Shown here: one piece after another, positions 28,470 through 37,669 of the stretch | How positions within the stretch are numbered: the first letter of the stretch is position 1 | How the letters are laid out: each line of letters starts with the position of its first letter | DNA from: Anaerolineales bacterium | GTDB lineage: Bacteria > Chloroflexota > Anaerolineae > Anaerolineales > Villigracilaceae | DNA: 45,780 bases | Reading direction: 5' to 3' | Assembly (NCBI GenBank): GCA_021462845.1 | Contig: JAJTXU010000008.1 | Span: 1-45,780, forward strand | Notes under the pieces: model-generated | Database searches by the model: none | Seen by the model: only the letters and a program-made list of their open reading frames with translations | Told to the model about the DNA's origin: nothing | Translations under genes and position numbers: made by a program

Positions 28470-29036
28470 CTATTTCAGCAGAAGATCGATCTGCTCCCGA
28501 ATTTGATCCACATCAGAAAAAGGACCGATCTGCACGTAGCGCAACACGCCTTCTTTGTCCACGAAGTACGTCTCTGGCACGCCTTTGATTCGGAAATATT
28601 GTGAGATTCTTGTCGCCAGGTCCGCGCCGTTCGCGTATGTGATGCCGAATTTTTTCAAGTACACGCGCGCGTCCGCCTCGGTGTCCACATAATCCACGCC
28701 GAGGAACACCACCTCGCCTGTCGGCGCGTATTCCGTCCACGCTTGTTGCAGGTCGGCGGCTTCCTGCTCGCACGGTTTGCACCAAGACGCCCAAAAGTTC
28801 AACACAACAACTTTTCCGCGCAAGTCGCTGAACTTGATCTCTGTTTTGCCGTCCAATTCGTAGCCGCTATAGAACGTAAGCGAAAAATCGTCGATCACTT
28901 CGCCGGGTTGCACAGTTCCCTGCTGTCGGCGGCTGAGTCCTAATGCCACCAGCGCAAGCAAGCCAGCCAAAAATACCCAAATCACGATCTGAATCCACAG
29001 CGGGACTGCCCGGCGGGAAGGGGTTGTCTCGGTCAT
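28470..29036 (-). CDS. ccmG: TlpA/ResA/CcmG-type thiol-disulfide oxidoreductase
   Basis: VVLNFWASWCKPCEQEAADLQ, GVPETYFVDKEGVL. Confidence 0.88.
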   Translation of the reverse strand: MTETTPSRRAVPLWIQIVIWVFLAGLLALVALGLSRRQQGTVQPGEVIDDFSLTFYSGYELDGKTEIKFSDLRGKVVVLNFWASWCKPCEQEAADLQQAWTEYAPTGEVVFLGVDYVDTEADARVYLKKFGITYANGADLATRISQYFRIKGVPETYFVDKEGVLRYVQIGPFSDVDQIREQIDLLLK

Positions 29037-29567
29037 CTATTTTCTCTTCTTTAATTCGTCTTCGAGTTTGTTGAAATATTCATCTTGATGGACTTGCTTC
29101 GCCTCGCCCGCAGGGACAGTTGACTCTGCCGCCTTCGGCTTTTTCCACATCTGCAACGCCCGCAGGAGGAGCGCCGTCCCCAAAAGGATCGCTGTCACCG
29201 GAATCAGATATGACGCAATTTTGTTCGGCGGATCGCCCGAAGCGCGCACGCCATAGGTGTCGATGAAATACTGGATGATCTCATCTTCGGTTTTGCCCTC
29301 GATCAACATCTGGCGGATCTGTTCCCGCCACTGACGGCACGCCTCGGTGGGGCACACATCCAGCGGCGTGTTCTCGCACACCGGGCAGAATAATTTCTTG
29401 GCGATCTTGTTCACATCGTCATCGGTGGGGGCGGGACCTTGCGCGGAGACCGATGAATTGAAAACAAGAATCGATGAAATGAGCAATAGAATCAACAAGA
29501 AAACGGCATACTTTGAATTGCGTATTTTGCCTGCCCGAATCATCGCCTTCATCAAATCCATCTCCAA
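29037..29567 (-). CDS. ccmH: Cytochrome c maturation protein CcmH
   Basis: LFCPVCENTPLDVCPTEACRQWREQIRQMLIEGKTEDEIIQYFIDTYG. Confidence 0.92.
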   Translation of the reverse strand: MEMDLMKAMIRAGKIRNSKYAVFLLILLLISSILVFNSSVSAQGPAPTDDDVNKIAKKLFCPVCENTPLDVCPTEACRQWREQIRQMLIEGKTEDEIIQYFIDTYGVRASGDPPNKIASYLIPVTAILLGTALLLRALQMWKKPKAAESTVPAGEAKQVHQDEYFNKLEDELKKRK

Positions 29568-29595
29568 TTCTCTAATTCTCTTGCCTCAAGCGCCG

Positions 29596-31737
29596 CTAAT
29601 CCGCCGCGCTTGCCTGCCGCGCGCGCCTTCCAGCCCGCACAGCGATTCGTTCCGGGTCTTTGTCGGGCCATGCCGCAATGATAATGCCGATGAGGAAGAG
29701 CAGGCTTCCCATCCACAGCCAATTCACCAGCGGGTTGACGTAGATTTTGAACGTCGCTCCGGTGGCGGCGGCGGGTTCCCAGTTGACCAGCAAAATGTAC
29801 AGATCGTCTTTCATCGTGGCGCGTTGACCAGGAATCGTCATAGATTGTTGCGAGTCCCAGTAGTAGTCGATGCGCGGGTGAAGGTCGCCGAGATATTCCT
29901 GACCGCGATAAATGCTGAGAACCGCGCGCGTCACTTCACGCCCATCGGGACCCGTGAAGCGGGCGATGTCTTTGTACACCACATCGTACCCGCCGATGCT
30001 TTTTTGTTGACCAACTTCGAGCGTCCCCTGCGTTTCCATCTGGAAGAGTTCGATGCCGAGGATGCCGATCGCCATCAGCATCATGCTGATGTGGACGATA
30101 TATCCGCCATAGCGGCGGCGGTCACGGGCGGTGAGATTCCAGAAGGCGGTGAAAATATTTTCGCTGTGGATTTTCATCCTCGCCCTTGAGCCGCGCCAGT
30201 ATTCATACAACGTGATCAAGATGACGAACGCCACGAGGAAGAAGCCGATCAACGCATACACGTTGTGAGTGTAGGTTACGAAAATCGCGATAGTGACGAG
30301 AACCGCCGCAACCGTCGGCAGCCACATCGCCCGCCCGAGGGTTTTCACCGTCGAATGTCCCCACGCGGAAAGCGGCGCAATGCCCATGAGGAACATCAGC
30401 CCCGCGAACAAGGGGCCGTTCGCTCGTTCGTAAAACGCGGGTCCCACGGTCACTTTCGAGCCGGTGAACAGTTCAGAGGTCAGCGGGTAGATCACACCCC
30501 AGAAGCACACCACCAGAATGCTCATGAACAACAGGTTGTTGAACAGGAACAACGCCTCGCGCGACAACAGGGAATTCATCTCGGTTTCAGATTTCAACTC
30601 GCCCCAGCGATAGATCACAAGCGCGACAGAAACGATCAGCGTGATGGCAATATAGATAAAGAACAGCGGCCCGATGGCGCTCTGCGCAAAAGCATGCACC
30701 GATGAAAGCACGCCGGAACGCGTGAGGAATGTGCCGAAGATAACCAGATCGTACGTGAGGATGATCAACAGCATGTTCCAGTGTTTCAACATGCCGCGTT
30801 TTTCCTGAATCATCACCGAGTGCAGGAAGGCGGTGCCGGTCAACCATGGCATGAACGCGGCGATCTCCACCGGGTCCCAGCCCCAGTAACCGCCCCAGCC
30901 GAGCACATCGTACGCCCAGCGCCCGCCGAGAACCAAGCCGAAGGTGAGGAAAAGCCACGCCCACAGACTCCAGCGGCGGGTGAGGCGGATCCAGCGGTCG
31001 TCGGTGCGTCCCGTGATCAACGCCGCGATGGCGAACGCAAACGGAATGACGTAGGAAACGAATCCGAGGTAGAGGAGCGGCGGGTGGATGATCATGCCGG
31101 GATGTCGAAGAAGCGGATTGAGTCCCCGCCCGTCTTCCGGCGTGAAGGGGGTGCTGTTCGCCGGCTGGAAGAAATGCGCCTCGACTCCCGTTTCGGTCTG
31201 GTAAAACACCCGGAACGGATTCTCAAAAAAGGCGGTCATGCCCACAAAGAAGGCGAGCGTAACGCAGGAAACGAAGATGACCCACGGAAGGAATTCGCGG
31301 TCGCGATCCCATTTGCGCAGGGTGACCAGCGAGGCAAACGCCGACATGAGCCACGACCAAAACAGCAACGAGCCGGCTTGCCCGCCCCACCAAGCCGTGA
31401 TCTTGAGATAGGTGGGCATCGAGCGACTCGTTACTTCGTATACGAATTGCACTTCGTAATGATCGTTGACGAGCAGGTAAATTAATAGAAGCGATGTGAT
31501 GGTGAGCAGGGGGAAGGTGAGCAACATTGCCCGCCGCGCGCTTTCCGCCATGGATGCGGCGCGCTGGGGCGTTTCCAACTTTTCAAGTTCATCGGCAAAC
31601 CGTTTGGCGCGAAGCGAGGGAAGACTGCGAAGCAAGCGCGCCAGCCCTTTGGGGTTTGAGGCCGCCGCCGTAACCGCGCTGTAAACTGTGACAATAAATG
31701 TGACGAGCAGGATTCCAAGACCAAGATTGGCGATCAT
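29596..31737 (-). CDS. ccmF: Heme lyase CcmF/NrfE family protein
   Basis: WWGGQAGSLLFWSW, GGYWGWDPVEIAAFMPWLTGTAFLHS. Confidence 0.95.
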   Translation of the reverse strand: MIANLGLGILLVTFIVTVYSAVTAAASNPKGLARLLRSLPSLRAKRFADELEKLETPQRAASMAESARRAMLLTFPLLTITSLLLIYLLVNDHYEVQFVYEVTSRSMPTYLKITAWWGGQAGSLLFWSWLMSAFASLVTLRKWDRDREFLPWVIFVSCVTLAFFVGMTAFFENPFRVFYQTETGVEAHFFQPANSTPFTPEDGRGLNPLLRHPGMIIHPPLLYLGFVSYVIPFAFAIAALITGRTDDRWIRLTRRWSLWAWLFLTFGLVLGGRWAYDVLGWGGYWGWDPVEIAAFMPWLTGTAFLHSVMIQEKRGMLKHWNMLLIILTYDLVIFGTFLTRSGVLSSVHAFAQSAIGPLFFIYIAITLIVSVALVIYRWGELKSETEMNSLLSREALFLFNNLLFMSILVVCFWGVIYPLTSELFTGSKVTVGPAFYERANGPLFAGLMFLMGIAPLSAWGHSTVKTLGRAMWLPTVAAVLVTIAIFVTYTHNVYALIGFFLVAFVILITLYEYWRGSRARMKIHSENIFTAFWNLTARDRRRYGGYIVHISMMLMAIGILGIELFQMETQGTLEVGQQKSIGGYDVVYKDIARFTGPDGREVTRAVLSIYRGQEYLGDLHPRIDYYWDSQQSMTIPGQRATMKDDLYILLVNWEPAAATGATFKIYVNPLVNWLWMGSLLFLIGIIIAAWPDKDPERIAVRAGRRARQASAAD

Positions 31738-31753
31738 CGATTTTCCTCAGCAT

Positions 31754-31787
31754 AAACCTCACAGGCTATATGTGACCTGTGAGGTTT
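31754..31787. repeat. Inverted repeat AAACCTCACAGG...CCTGTGAGGTTT
   Basis: 12-bp perfect arms; same core as 17681-17711. Confidence 0.8.
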
Positions 31788-31795
31788 TTCTAAAT

Positions 31796-32278
31796 CTACC
31801 CAGCCTGATCGGGCACGGCTTCTTCGTAGCGCGTGGGGCATTTGAGCAGAAGCTCTTCGGCGTGGAAAACCCCATCCGCGCCCACGGACCCGGTGACGAT
31901 TGCCTGCGCTTCGTTGCGGAGCAGGTCGGGTTTGACGCCCACGTATACGACCGTCATGCGCGAGCGCGAGGGATCGATGGTCGCCTGATGTAGCGCCTCA
32001 GCCAGCCCGCCTTCATCTTTCAGTGCGGCATCTTCGGCGGGGACGTGCGCCACCTCGAAGGTGAGCGTCAATGTGGAGGGGTCGTATTGGATCGTATCGC
32101 CGATCACCGCGCCCGAGACGCGCAGGTTTTTATCGACGATGGCTGGTCCTTCCGCTTTGAGCTCATCCACCGTCATGAAGTATTGCGAGGCGTCCTTAGT
32201 GGCGTTGGCGATCAGAAACACCACCGCGCCGAGGATGAGCAACCCGCCGATGACAAATTTATTGAGTTTCATGTTCAT
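31796..32278 (-). CDS. ccmE: Cytochrome c maturation protein CcmE
   Basis: NLRVSGAVIGDTIQYDPSTLTLTFEVAH OB-fold; N-terminal TM. Confidence 0.85.
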   Translation of the reverse strand: MNMKLNKFVIGGLLILGAVVFLIANATKDASQYFMTVDELKAEGPAIVDKNLRVSGAVIGDTIQYDPSTLTLTFEVAHVPAEDAALKDEGGLAEALHQATIDPSRSRMTVVYVGVKPDLLRNEAQAIVTGSVGADGVFHAEELLLKCPTRYEEAVPDQAG

Positions 32279-32441
32279 GCTCCATGTAGAGAATTCTAGT
32301 TTCAATTCCTATTGCTTGTGTCCGATTTCATTGTACATGGAGACATTAACATCGACTGAGAAAGAGGCTGACGAAAGTCATGCGTTTTGTCTGAGTTAAG
32401 GAAGAACTATCCCAGTGGAATTTATCCATGCGACGCGCGCG

Positions 32442-33431
32442 TCAATCGTCGTCCTCGTCTTTTGCAATGCCGAAAATTTTGTCGATCTTCTCCATCACCT
32501 TGGGGTTCAGTTTTGCGACCACTTTTTCGGCGCCGAGATTTTCACGCAATTGCTCCACGCGGCTCGCGCCTAAAATGACCGTGCTCACATTCGGGTTCTT
32601 CAAGCACCACGCGATCGAGAGTTGCGAGAGAGTACAGCCAAGGCTCTTCGCAATCGGTTGCAGCGCGCGCACTTTGGCAAGTTGGTCTTTGTCTTTCATC
32701 CGCTTTTGAAGCCAGCCATACCCCTTGAGGTTTGCGCGGCTGTCTTTCGGAATGCCTTTCAAGTATTTACCCGTCAGCATCCCTGAAGCCAGCGGACTCC
32801 AAATGGTTGTGCCGTACCCGTAATCTTGAAACACTCGCGCGTATTCTTTTTCGAAGCGCTGGCGCGCGAACAGGTTGTATTCAGGTTGCTCGGTGATCGG
32901 TTTGTGCAGATGATGTTTCTCCGCAATATTGATCGCCGCGACGATCTCGTCCGGTCTCCATTCCGATGTGCCCCAATACATCGCCTTGCCCCATTCGATG
33001 ATGTTGTGCATTGCCCATACAGTTTCTTCGATGGGCGTGGTCTTGTCGGCGCGGTGACAATAAGCCACATCCACATAATCAAGTTGCAGGCGCGAAAGCG
33101 AGCCGTTGATCCCTTCGATCAACCTTTTGCGGTTCAATGTATTGCGCTCGTTGATGTTGTTGTGGATGCCCCAAAAGAACTTGGTCGTTACCAGATAACT
33201 ACTGCGCCTCCAATTCAAGCGCTTCAATGCCGCGCCCATCACCTCCTCCGACTTGCCGTACGCGTATGTTTCCGCGTTGTCGAAGAAGTTCACGCCCGCA
33301 TCGTACGCCGCCGCCATCAACTCGACCGCCGCGTCCACATCCACTTGATTTTTGAACGTGACCCACGACCCCAGCGAGAGTTCACTTACGCGAATCCCTG
33401 TGCGACCCAAATGACGATAGTTCATCACCAA
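32442..33431 (-). CDS. Aldo/keto reductase (K+ channel beta-subunit-like)
   Basis: [21 protein letters not shown]... [17 protein letters not shown]. Confidence 0.93.
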   Translation of the reverse strand: MVMNYRHLGRTGIRVSELSLGSWVTFKNQVDVDAAVELMAAAYDAGVNFFDNAETYAYGKSEEVMGAALKRLNWRRSSYLVTTKFFWGIHNNINERNTLNRKRLIEGINGSLSRLQLDYVDVAYCHRADKTTPIEETVWAMHNIIEWGKAMYWGTSEWRPDEIVAAINIAEKHHLHKPITEQPEYNLFARQRFEKEYARVFQDYGYGTTIWSPLASGMLTGKYLKGIPKDSRANLKGYGWLQKRMKDKDQLAKVRALQPIAKSLGCTLSQLSIAWCLKNPNVSTVILGASRVEQLRENLGAEKVVAKLNPKVMEKIDKIFGIAKDEDDD

Positions 33432-33456
33432 CTCCTTGTTATGAATTTCCCTCCAT

Positions 33457-33462
33457 TATAAT
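33457..33462 (+). promoter_or_regulatory. -10 box TATAAT, 6 nt upstream of the LysM lipoprotein ATG
   Basis: tataat cctctc ATG. Confidence 0.5.
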
Positions 33463-33468
33463 CCTCTC

Positions 33469-34431
33469 ATGCGATCCGCCTTCTCCTCGACCCTGCTCAG
33501 GGCAGGCTTTCTTCTTTCCTCTTTCATCTCATTGACTTCCTGCTCTCCTCAACAAACGGATTCGACTCCCCGCCCGATTCCCCTCACGCCGTTTTTGACC
33601 TCCACCTCGATTCCGCTTCAGACGCCAGTGGGGCTGGTTCCCCTCACCACGCCGCTCCCCAGCCCGACGCCTTTCACGTACACCGTTCAAGCAGGCGACA
33701 CGCTGAGCGAGGTTGCCGAAAAGTTCAGCGTCTCGCTCGATGATTTGCAAGCCGCGAACCCCGAGATCAACGCGAATTCCATGTCGGTGGGATTAGTGAT
33801 CAAAATTCCGAGCAATCCTGAAAACCCAGCTGGTGAAGCGACCCCCTTGCCCGCGCCGTTCATCGTTTCGCAGATCGAATGTTACCCGACCGTCGATCAA
33901 GGCATGTGGTGTTTTGTCCTCGCCCGTAACGATTCGAATGATATGCTGGAGAATCTGAGCGCGCAAGTAACGCTGATTGATTCGAATGATGCGTTTGTTG
34001 CAACCCAAACCGCGTGGCTCATGCTAAATATTTTGCCGCCGAATGCCTCTGTGCCGATGGCGGTGTTCTTCCCGCCCGATGTTCCGTTTGATGCCCAGCC
34101 TCAAGCGCAGGTATTGACCGCGATCCGCATACAGGCAAACGATAGGCGCTATGTGCCGGCAACCGTCAACAACGCGCTGGCGCAAGTGAGCGCCGAAGGG
34201 CACAGCGCGCAGGTGAGCGGATTGGTCTTGTCGCAGAGTCAGGCGGCTACGGCGAATCAAGTGTGGGTGGCGGCTGTCGCTTACGACGATGCGGGAAGCG
34301 TGGTTGGCGTCCGTCGTTGGGAATCCAGCGCGAGTCTTCCGCCCGGCGGGAGTCTGCCGTTTAATTTTTTAGTATCAAGCGCGGGAGGACGAATCGCGCG
34401 GGTGGAGTTTGCGGTGGAAGCCAGACCATAG
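33469..34431 (+). CDS. LysM-domain lipoprotein
   Basis: Lipobox LTSC; YTVQAGDTLSEVAEKFSVSLDDLQAANPEINANSMSVGLVIKIP. Confidence 0.9.
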   Translation: MRSAFSSTLLRAGFLLSSFISLTSCSPQQTDSTPRPIPLTPFLTSTSIPLQTPVGLVPLTTPLPSPTPFTYTVQAGDTLSEVAEKFSVSLDDLQAANPEINANSMSVGLVIKIPSNPENPAGEATPLPAPFIVSQIECYPTVDQGMWCFVLARNDSNDMLENLSAQVTLIDSNDAFVATQTAWLMLNILPPNASVPMAVFFPPDVPFDAQPQAQVLTAIRIQANDRRYVPATVNNALAQVSAEGHSAQVSGLVLSQSQAATANQVWVAAVAYDDAGSVVGVRRWESSASLPPGGSLPFNFLVSSAGGRIARVEFAVEARP

Positions 34432-34478
34432 ACCATCGTCCATGGTCTATGGTCTATGGTCTATCGTCTATTTACCAT
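34423..34478. repeat. Heptamer array AGACCAT AGACCAT CGTCCAT GGTCTAT GGTCTAT GGTCTAT CGTCTAT
   Basis: 7-nt phasing with internal dyad, between convergent gene ends. Confidence 0.9.
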
Positions 34479-36069
34479 CCAACCACATATAGCGTTCGAT
34501 GGGAATATCGATCGGGGTGTAGACGTAGCCCTTCACGTAGGGCTTGACCAATTGATACGAAAGATAATGCGCGGTGAATAACGCGGCGGCATCATCCACG
34601 ATGATCTGCTCGGCTTGCTGGTAGAGGGCAATGCGGGTTGCCACGTCGCGTTCGGTGCGCGCTTGTTCGAGGAGGGCGTCCAGTTGCGGGTTGGAATATC
34701 CGCCGCCGTTTTGTTGCGAACCGGTGTGGAAGAGCACATCGGCAAAATTTTCAGGGTCGGGGTAATCGGCGCACCATCCGCCGCTGAAGAGTTGACCGTG
34801 ATTGCCGGCATAGATCTGCTCGGTGAAGAAGTTCGGTTCGAGGTTTTCAATGGTGATCGTCACGCCAAGGTTTTGTTCCCACATCTCAGCCAGCGCGGCG
34901 ACATCGGAGTTGATATACGTGCCGATACCGCCATCCGTGTAGACGATGGGAGGCAAGCCGGCGGGTCCGCCGTATTTTGATTCTGCCAGCAGTTGACGCG
35001 CGCGTTCGGGGTCGTAGGGTAGTGGTTCGAGAGTTAGGCTATAACCGGGCAAGGCAGGCGGGTAGAGTCCTTTCGCCGGCAGTGCGCGTTGACTCATCAC
35101 AACATCGATGAATTTTTGGCGGTCGAATGCCATGGTGAATGCCTGCCGGACTTTGGGATCATCGAACGGCGGGCGGGTGGAATCGAAGTTTACGTAGCCG
35201 GTGCAGAGTGATACGCCGGTCAACAGTTCGTTGTGAAGCGGTTCGCTGGGGTCGGTGAAGCGTTCGATGGAATAGACGCCGGCAATGTCCACTTCCCCGG
35301 TTTCGTACAAGCGTTGATCGTCGCCGGAGTAGAGTTGGAATACAACATAGGGGATGCTGGGCGCGCCGAGGTAAAAATCCTGGTTGGCTTCGTAGACCAT
35401 CACTTCAAACCTGCGCCATTCCGTGAGGCGGTAGGGACCCGTCCCGTTGGGGGCGCGATACCACTCCTCGCCGCTTTCCACGTTTTCCTTATCGAGAATG
35501 AAGGCGGTGGCGTAGGTGAGTTTCAATAGGAAGTAAGGCTTGGGCGCGTCGATGGTCACTTGCAGGGTGTGATCGTCGAGCGCGACCAGCCCGGAAATGG
35601 ATTCTGCCTGCCCGGCGTTCACCTCGCGCACGCCGACGATGTCGCCCAGGTAGGTCAACACCGTGTCGGAGCCGATGGAGGGGTTGGCGGCGCGTTGCCA
35701 CGAATAGATCACATCCTGTGATGTGACGGCGCGTCCGTTGTGGAATTTGGCATTCTGTCGCAAGTGAAAGGTATAGACCGTGCCGTCATCGCTGATATCC
35801 CATGATTCGGCGAGATCGGGCGTGAGATTCAACTGCGGGTCGAATGAAACCAGCCCGCTGAAGACGAGTTTATTCCCGGAACTGTGTGTTGTGGCTGGGT
35901 CGTAACTGCGCGGATTTGTCGATTCGCCTCCTGCCAGCACCAGCGCTTGATCCAGAGGAACATCCACTTGCAGAGCCGATGCGCGGCGCGGGGATGCGAC
36001 AGTGACCAGCGACAAAATTACGATCGTAAAAAGAGCGGAAGCCACCTTCTGTAGTTTGTTCTTAGCCAT
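34468..36069 (-). CDS. ABC transporter substrate-binding protein (peptide/DppA-OppA family 5)
   Basis: Signal peptide; ESTNPRSYDPATTHSSGNKLVFSGLVSFDPQLNLTPDLAESWDISDDGTVYTFHLRQNAKFHNG. Confidence 0.93.
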   Translation of the reverse strand: MAKNKLQKVASALFTIVILSLVTVASPRRASALQVDVPLDQALVLAGGESTNPRSYDPATTHSSGNKLVFSGLVSFDPQLNLTPDLAESWDISDDGTVYTFHLRQNAKFHNGRAVTSQDVIYSWQRAANPSIGSDTVLTYLGDIVGVREVNAGQAESISGLVALDDHTLQVTIDAPKPYFLLKLTYATAFILDKENVESGEEWYRAPNGTGPYRLTEWRRFEVMVYEANQDFYLGAPSIPYVVFQLYSGDDQRLYETGEVDIAGVYSIERFTDPSEPLHNELLTGVSLCTGYVNFDSTRPPFDDPKVRQAFTMAFDRQKFIDVVMSQRALPAKGLYPPALPGYSLTLEPLPYDPERARQLLAESKYGGPAGLPPIVYTDGGIGTYINSDVAALAEMWEQNLGVTITIENLEPNFFTEQIYAGNHGQLFSGGWCADYPDPENFADVLFHTGSQQNGGGYSNPQLDALLEQARTERDVATRIALYQQAEQIIVDDAAALFTAHYLSYQLVKPYVKGYVYTPIDIPIERYMWLDGK

Positions 36070-37441
36070 TTTTTCCTCCTTGGGGTTGGTTTCCTCTGCG
36101 CGCGATGAACCCGAGAACAACGACACCGATCAAGAGGAGAAATACGCAACACATGCCAAGCAGGGATAACGTCAACCAGAGCGGAGGTCCGCTTTGCTGG
36201 GGCGCTTCTTCTGTCGGTTGTTGAGCGCCGAATGAAGATGTGGGAATTGCTGTCGGTGTAGCGACTTGTGAGAATTGGAAGCCCGAAACGGGAACGATGG
36301 TCGGCACGAACGTAGCAGTGGGTTGCGCGGTCGGTTGGGCAGAAACCGCGCGCGGCTTGGCTCCAATGCCTGCCCGCCATTCATCCTCCAAGCCTTCCAC
36401 GTTGAAGCCGTATACGGTGTTCAACGCTTCGTCGATGGTCACGCCATCGCGCAGGGAGGTGAGAAGCGCAGTCATCTTTTCCTGCCCGTACGTCTCGACG
36501 AGAAATTTCACAACGCTGTAGGACTGGCTGTACGAAAGATAGGCTTTATCCGACACTTCCGAGAAGCCCGCGCTCAACGAACGGATGCTGAGCAGGGTAT
36601 CGTTTTGAATCGCGTCATTCAATTGTTGTTGCGAGGCGGGGTCAAGCTCGCCTTCGCTGTACACCGCCAGCCCTTCATTTAGCCATGTAGGCACGTCGCC
36701 GAGGCACGAAAATGTGAGGTGACCCACCAACACGTGCGTCAATTCGTGGACGATGGAATTGCGCCCCCAGTCCAGGTCAGTTTGCGAGATGCCCAGAATT
36801 ACAATGTCTTGATCGGGGAATGCCTGACCGCCCGTCCATGAGGGTTCGTACAAAACCGCATCTTTGAGATCGTTGGTGTTGCCGTAAATGTAAATATCAA
36901 TCGGCGAGTCGGCGACAAGACCCGATTCGGTCTCGTTAAATTCGAGTCCGTTCTGCGCGGCGCTGAGCAAATCACGCGCAAAGGATTCGTCGCCTCGATA
37001 CCAGTGGAAGTTGATCAGCCCCTCGGTGAGCGTTTTCCACTCGTGGACATCGTCGAGCCAGATGGCGGTCTTCGTATCGCTCACGGTTTCCGCGCCGTTT
37101 GCGTCGGTCACGCGCCAGCGCCACCAGAGTTTTGCGCCGGGTGGCAATGATCCGCTCTGGCGCATTTCCCATACCCATTCCGCGTCCACGCGTGTGCCGG
37201 GTGTGAACTGCGGGAAGGCTTTGGCGATCACATCTCCGCAGGTTTGTTGTTCATTGCCATACTCCAGCACGATCGAGCGGATCTCCGCCTTGGCGGTGAT
37301 CGTGGCGCCGAACGTGGCTGAGATGGGGAAGTCGAACGCGACGCGGTCATTCGTCACATCGGCCGGGGAGGAGGCGAATGCCGAAGTTGGGAGAAGCAGG
37401 CTGACCGTGATGAGAAGGAGCGAGAATATTTTTATCCGCAT
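36062..37441 (-). CDS. Secreted peptidase MA-like (gluzincin) membrane-anchored protein
   Basis: Signal peptide, IVHELTHVLVGH, C-terminal TM. Confidence 0.8.
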   Translation of the reverse strand: MRIKIFSLLLITVSLLLPTSAFASSPADVTNDRVAFDFPISATFGATITAKAEIRSIVLEYGNEQQTCGDVIAKAFPQFTPGTRVDAEWVWEMRQSGSLPPGAKLWWRWRVTDANGAETVSDTKTAIWLDDVHEWKTLTEGLINFHWYRGDESFARDLLSAAQNGLEFNETESGLVADSPIDIYIYGNTNDLKDAVLYEPSWTGGQAFPDQDIVILGISQTDLDWGRNSIVHELTHVLVGHLTFSCLGDVPTWLNEGLAVYSEGELDPASQQQLNDAIQNDTLLSIRSLSAGFSEVSDKAYLSYSQSYSVVKFLVETYGQEKMTALLTSLRDGVTIDEALNTVYGFNVEGLEDEWRAGIGAKPRAVSAQPTAQPTATFVPTIVPVSGFQFSQVATPTAIPTSSFGAQQPTEEAPQQSGPPLWLTLSLLGMCCVFLLLIGVVVLGFIARRGNQPQGGKNG

Positions 37442-37581
37442 GGGTACCTCAAAGGGTTAAACTTGCGCGAGTGTAACATGCAAAAGACGAATCGTCCCCG
37501 TTTATTAATCCACCGTTGGTTTGAATGCCAATTCTGAGAACGGCAGGAATGGCGGCAACAGCCCGCCGCGCGACAAATTTC

Positions 37582-37610
37582 TTGACACAAGACCTTTGCG
37601 CCTGTAAAAT
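37582..37610 (+). promoter_or_regulatory. Sigma70-type promoter for hppA
   Basis: TTGACA - 17 nt - TAAAAT. Confidence 0.75.
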
Positions 37611-37669
37611 CCGTTTGCTTTGCCGGGCGAAGGCTCGGAAAAATTTTTGTTCGGGAGGAATCACCCCCT

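Noticed and set aside
29347-31485. Plus-strand ORFs of 280 and 234 aa opposite ccmH/ccmF
   Set aside because: Antisense shadows of strongly recognised ccm genes.
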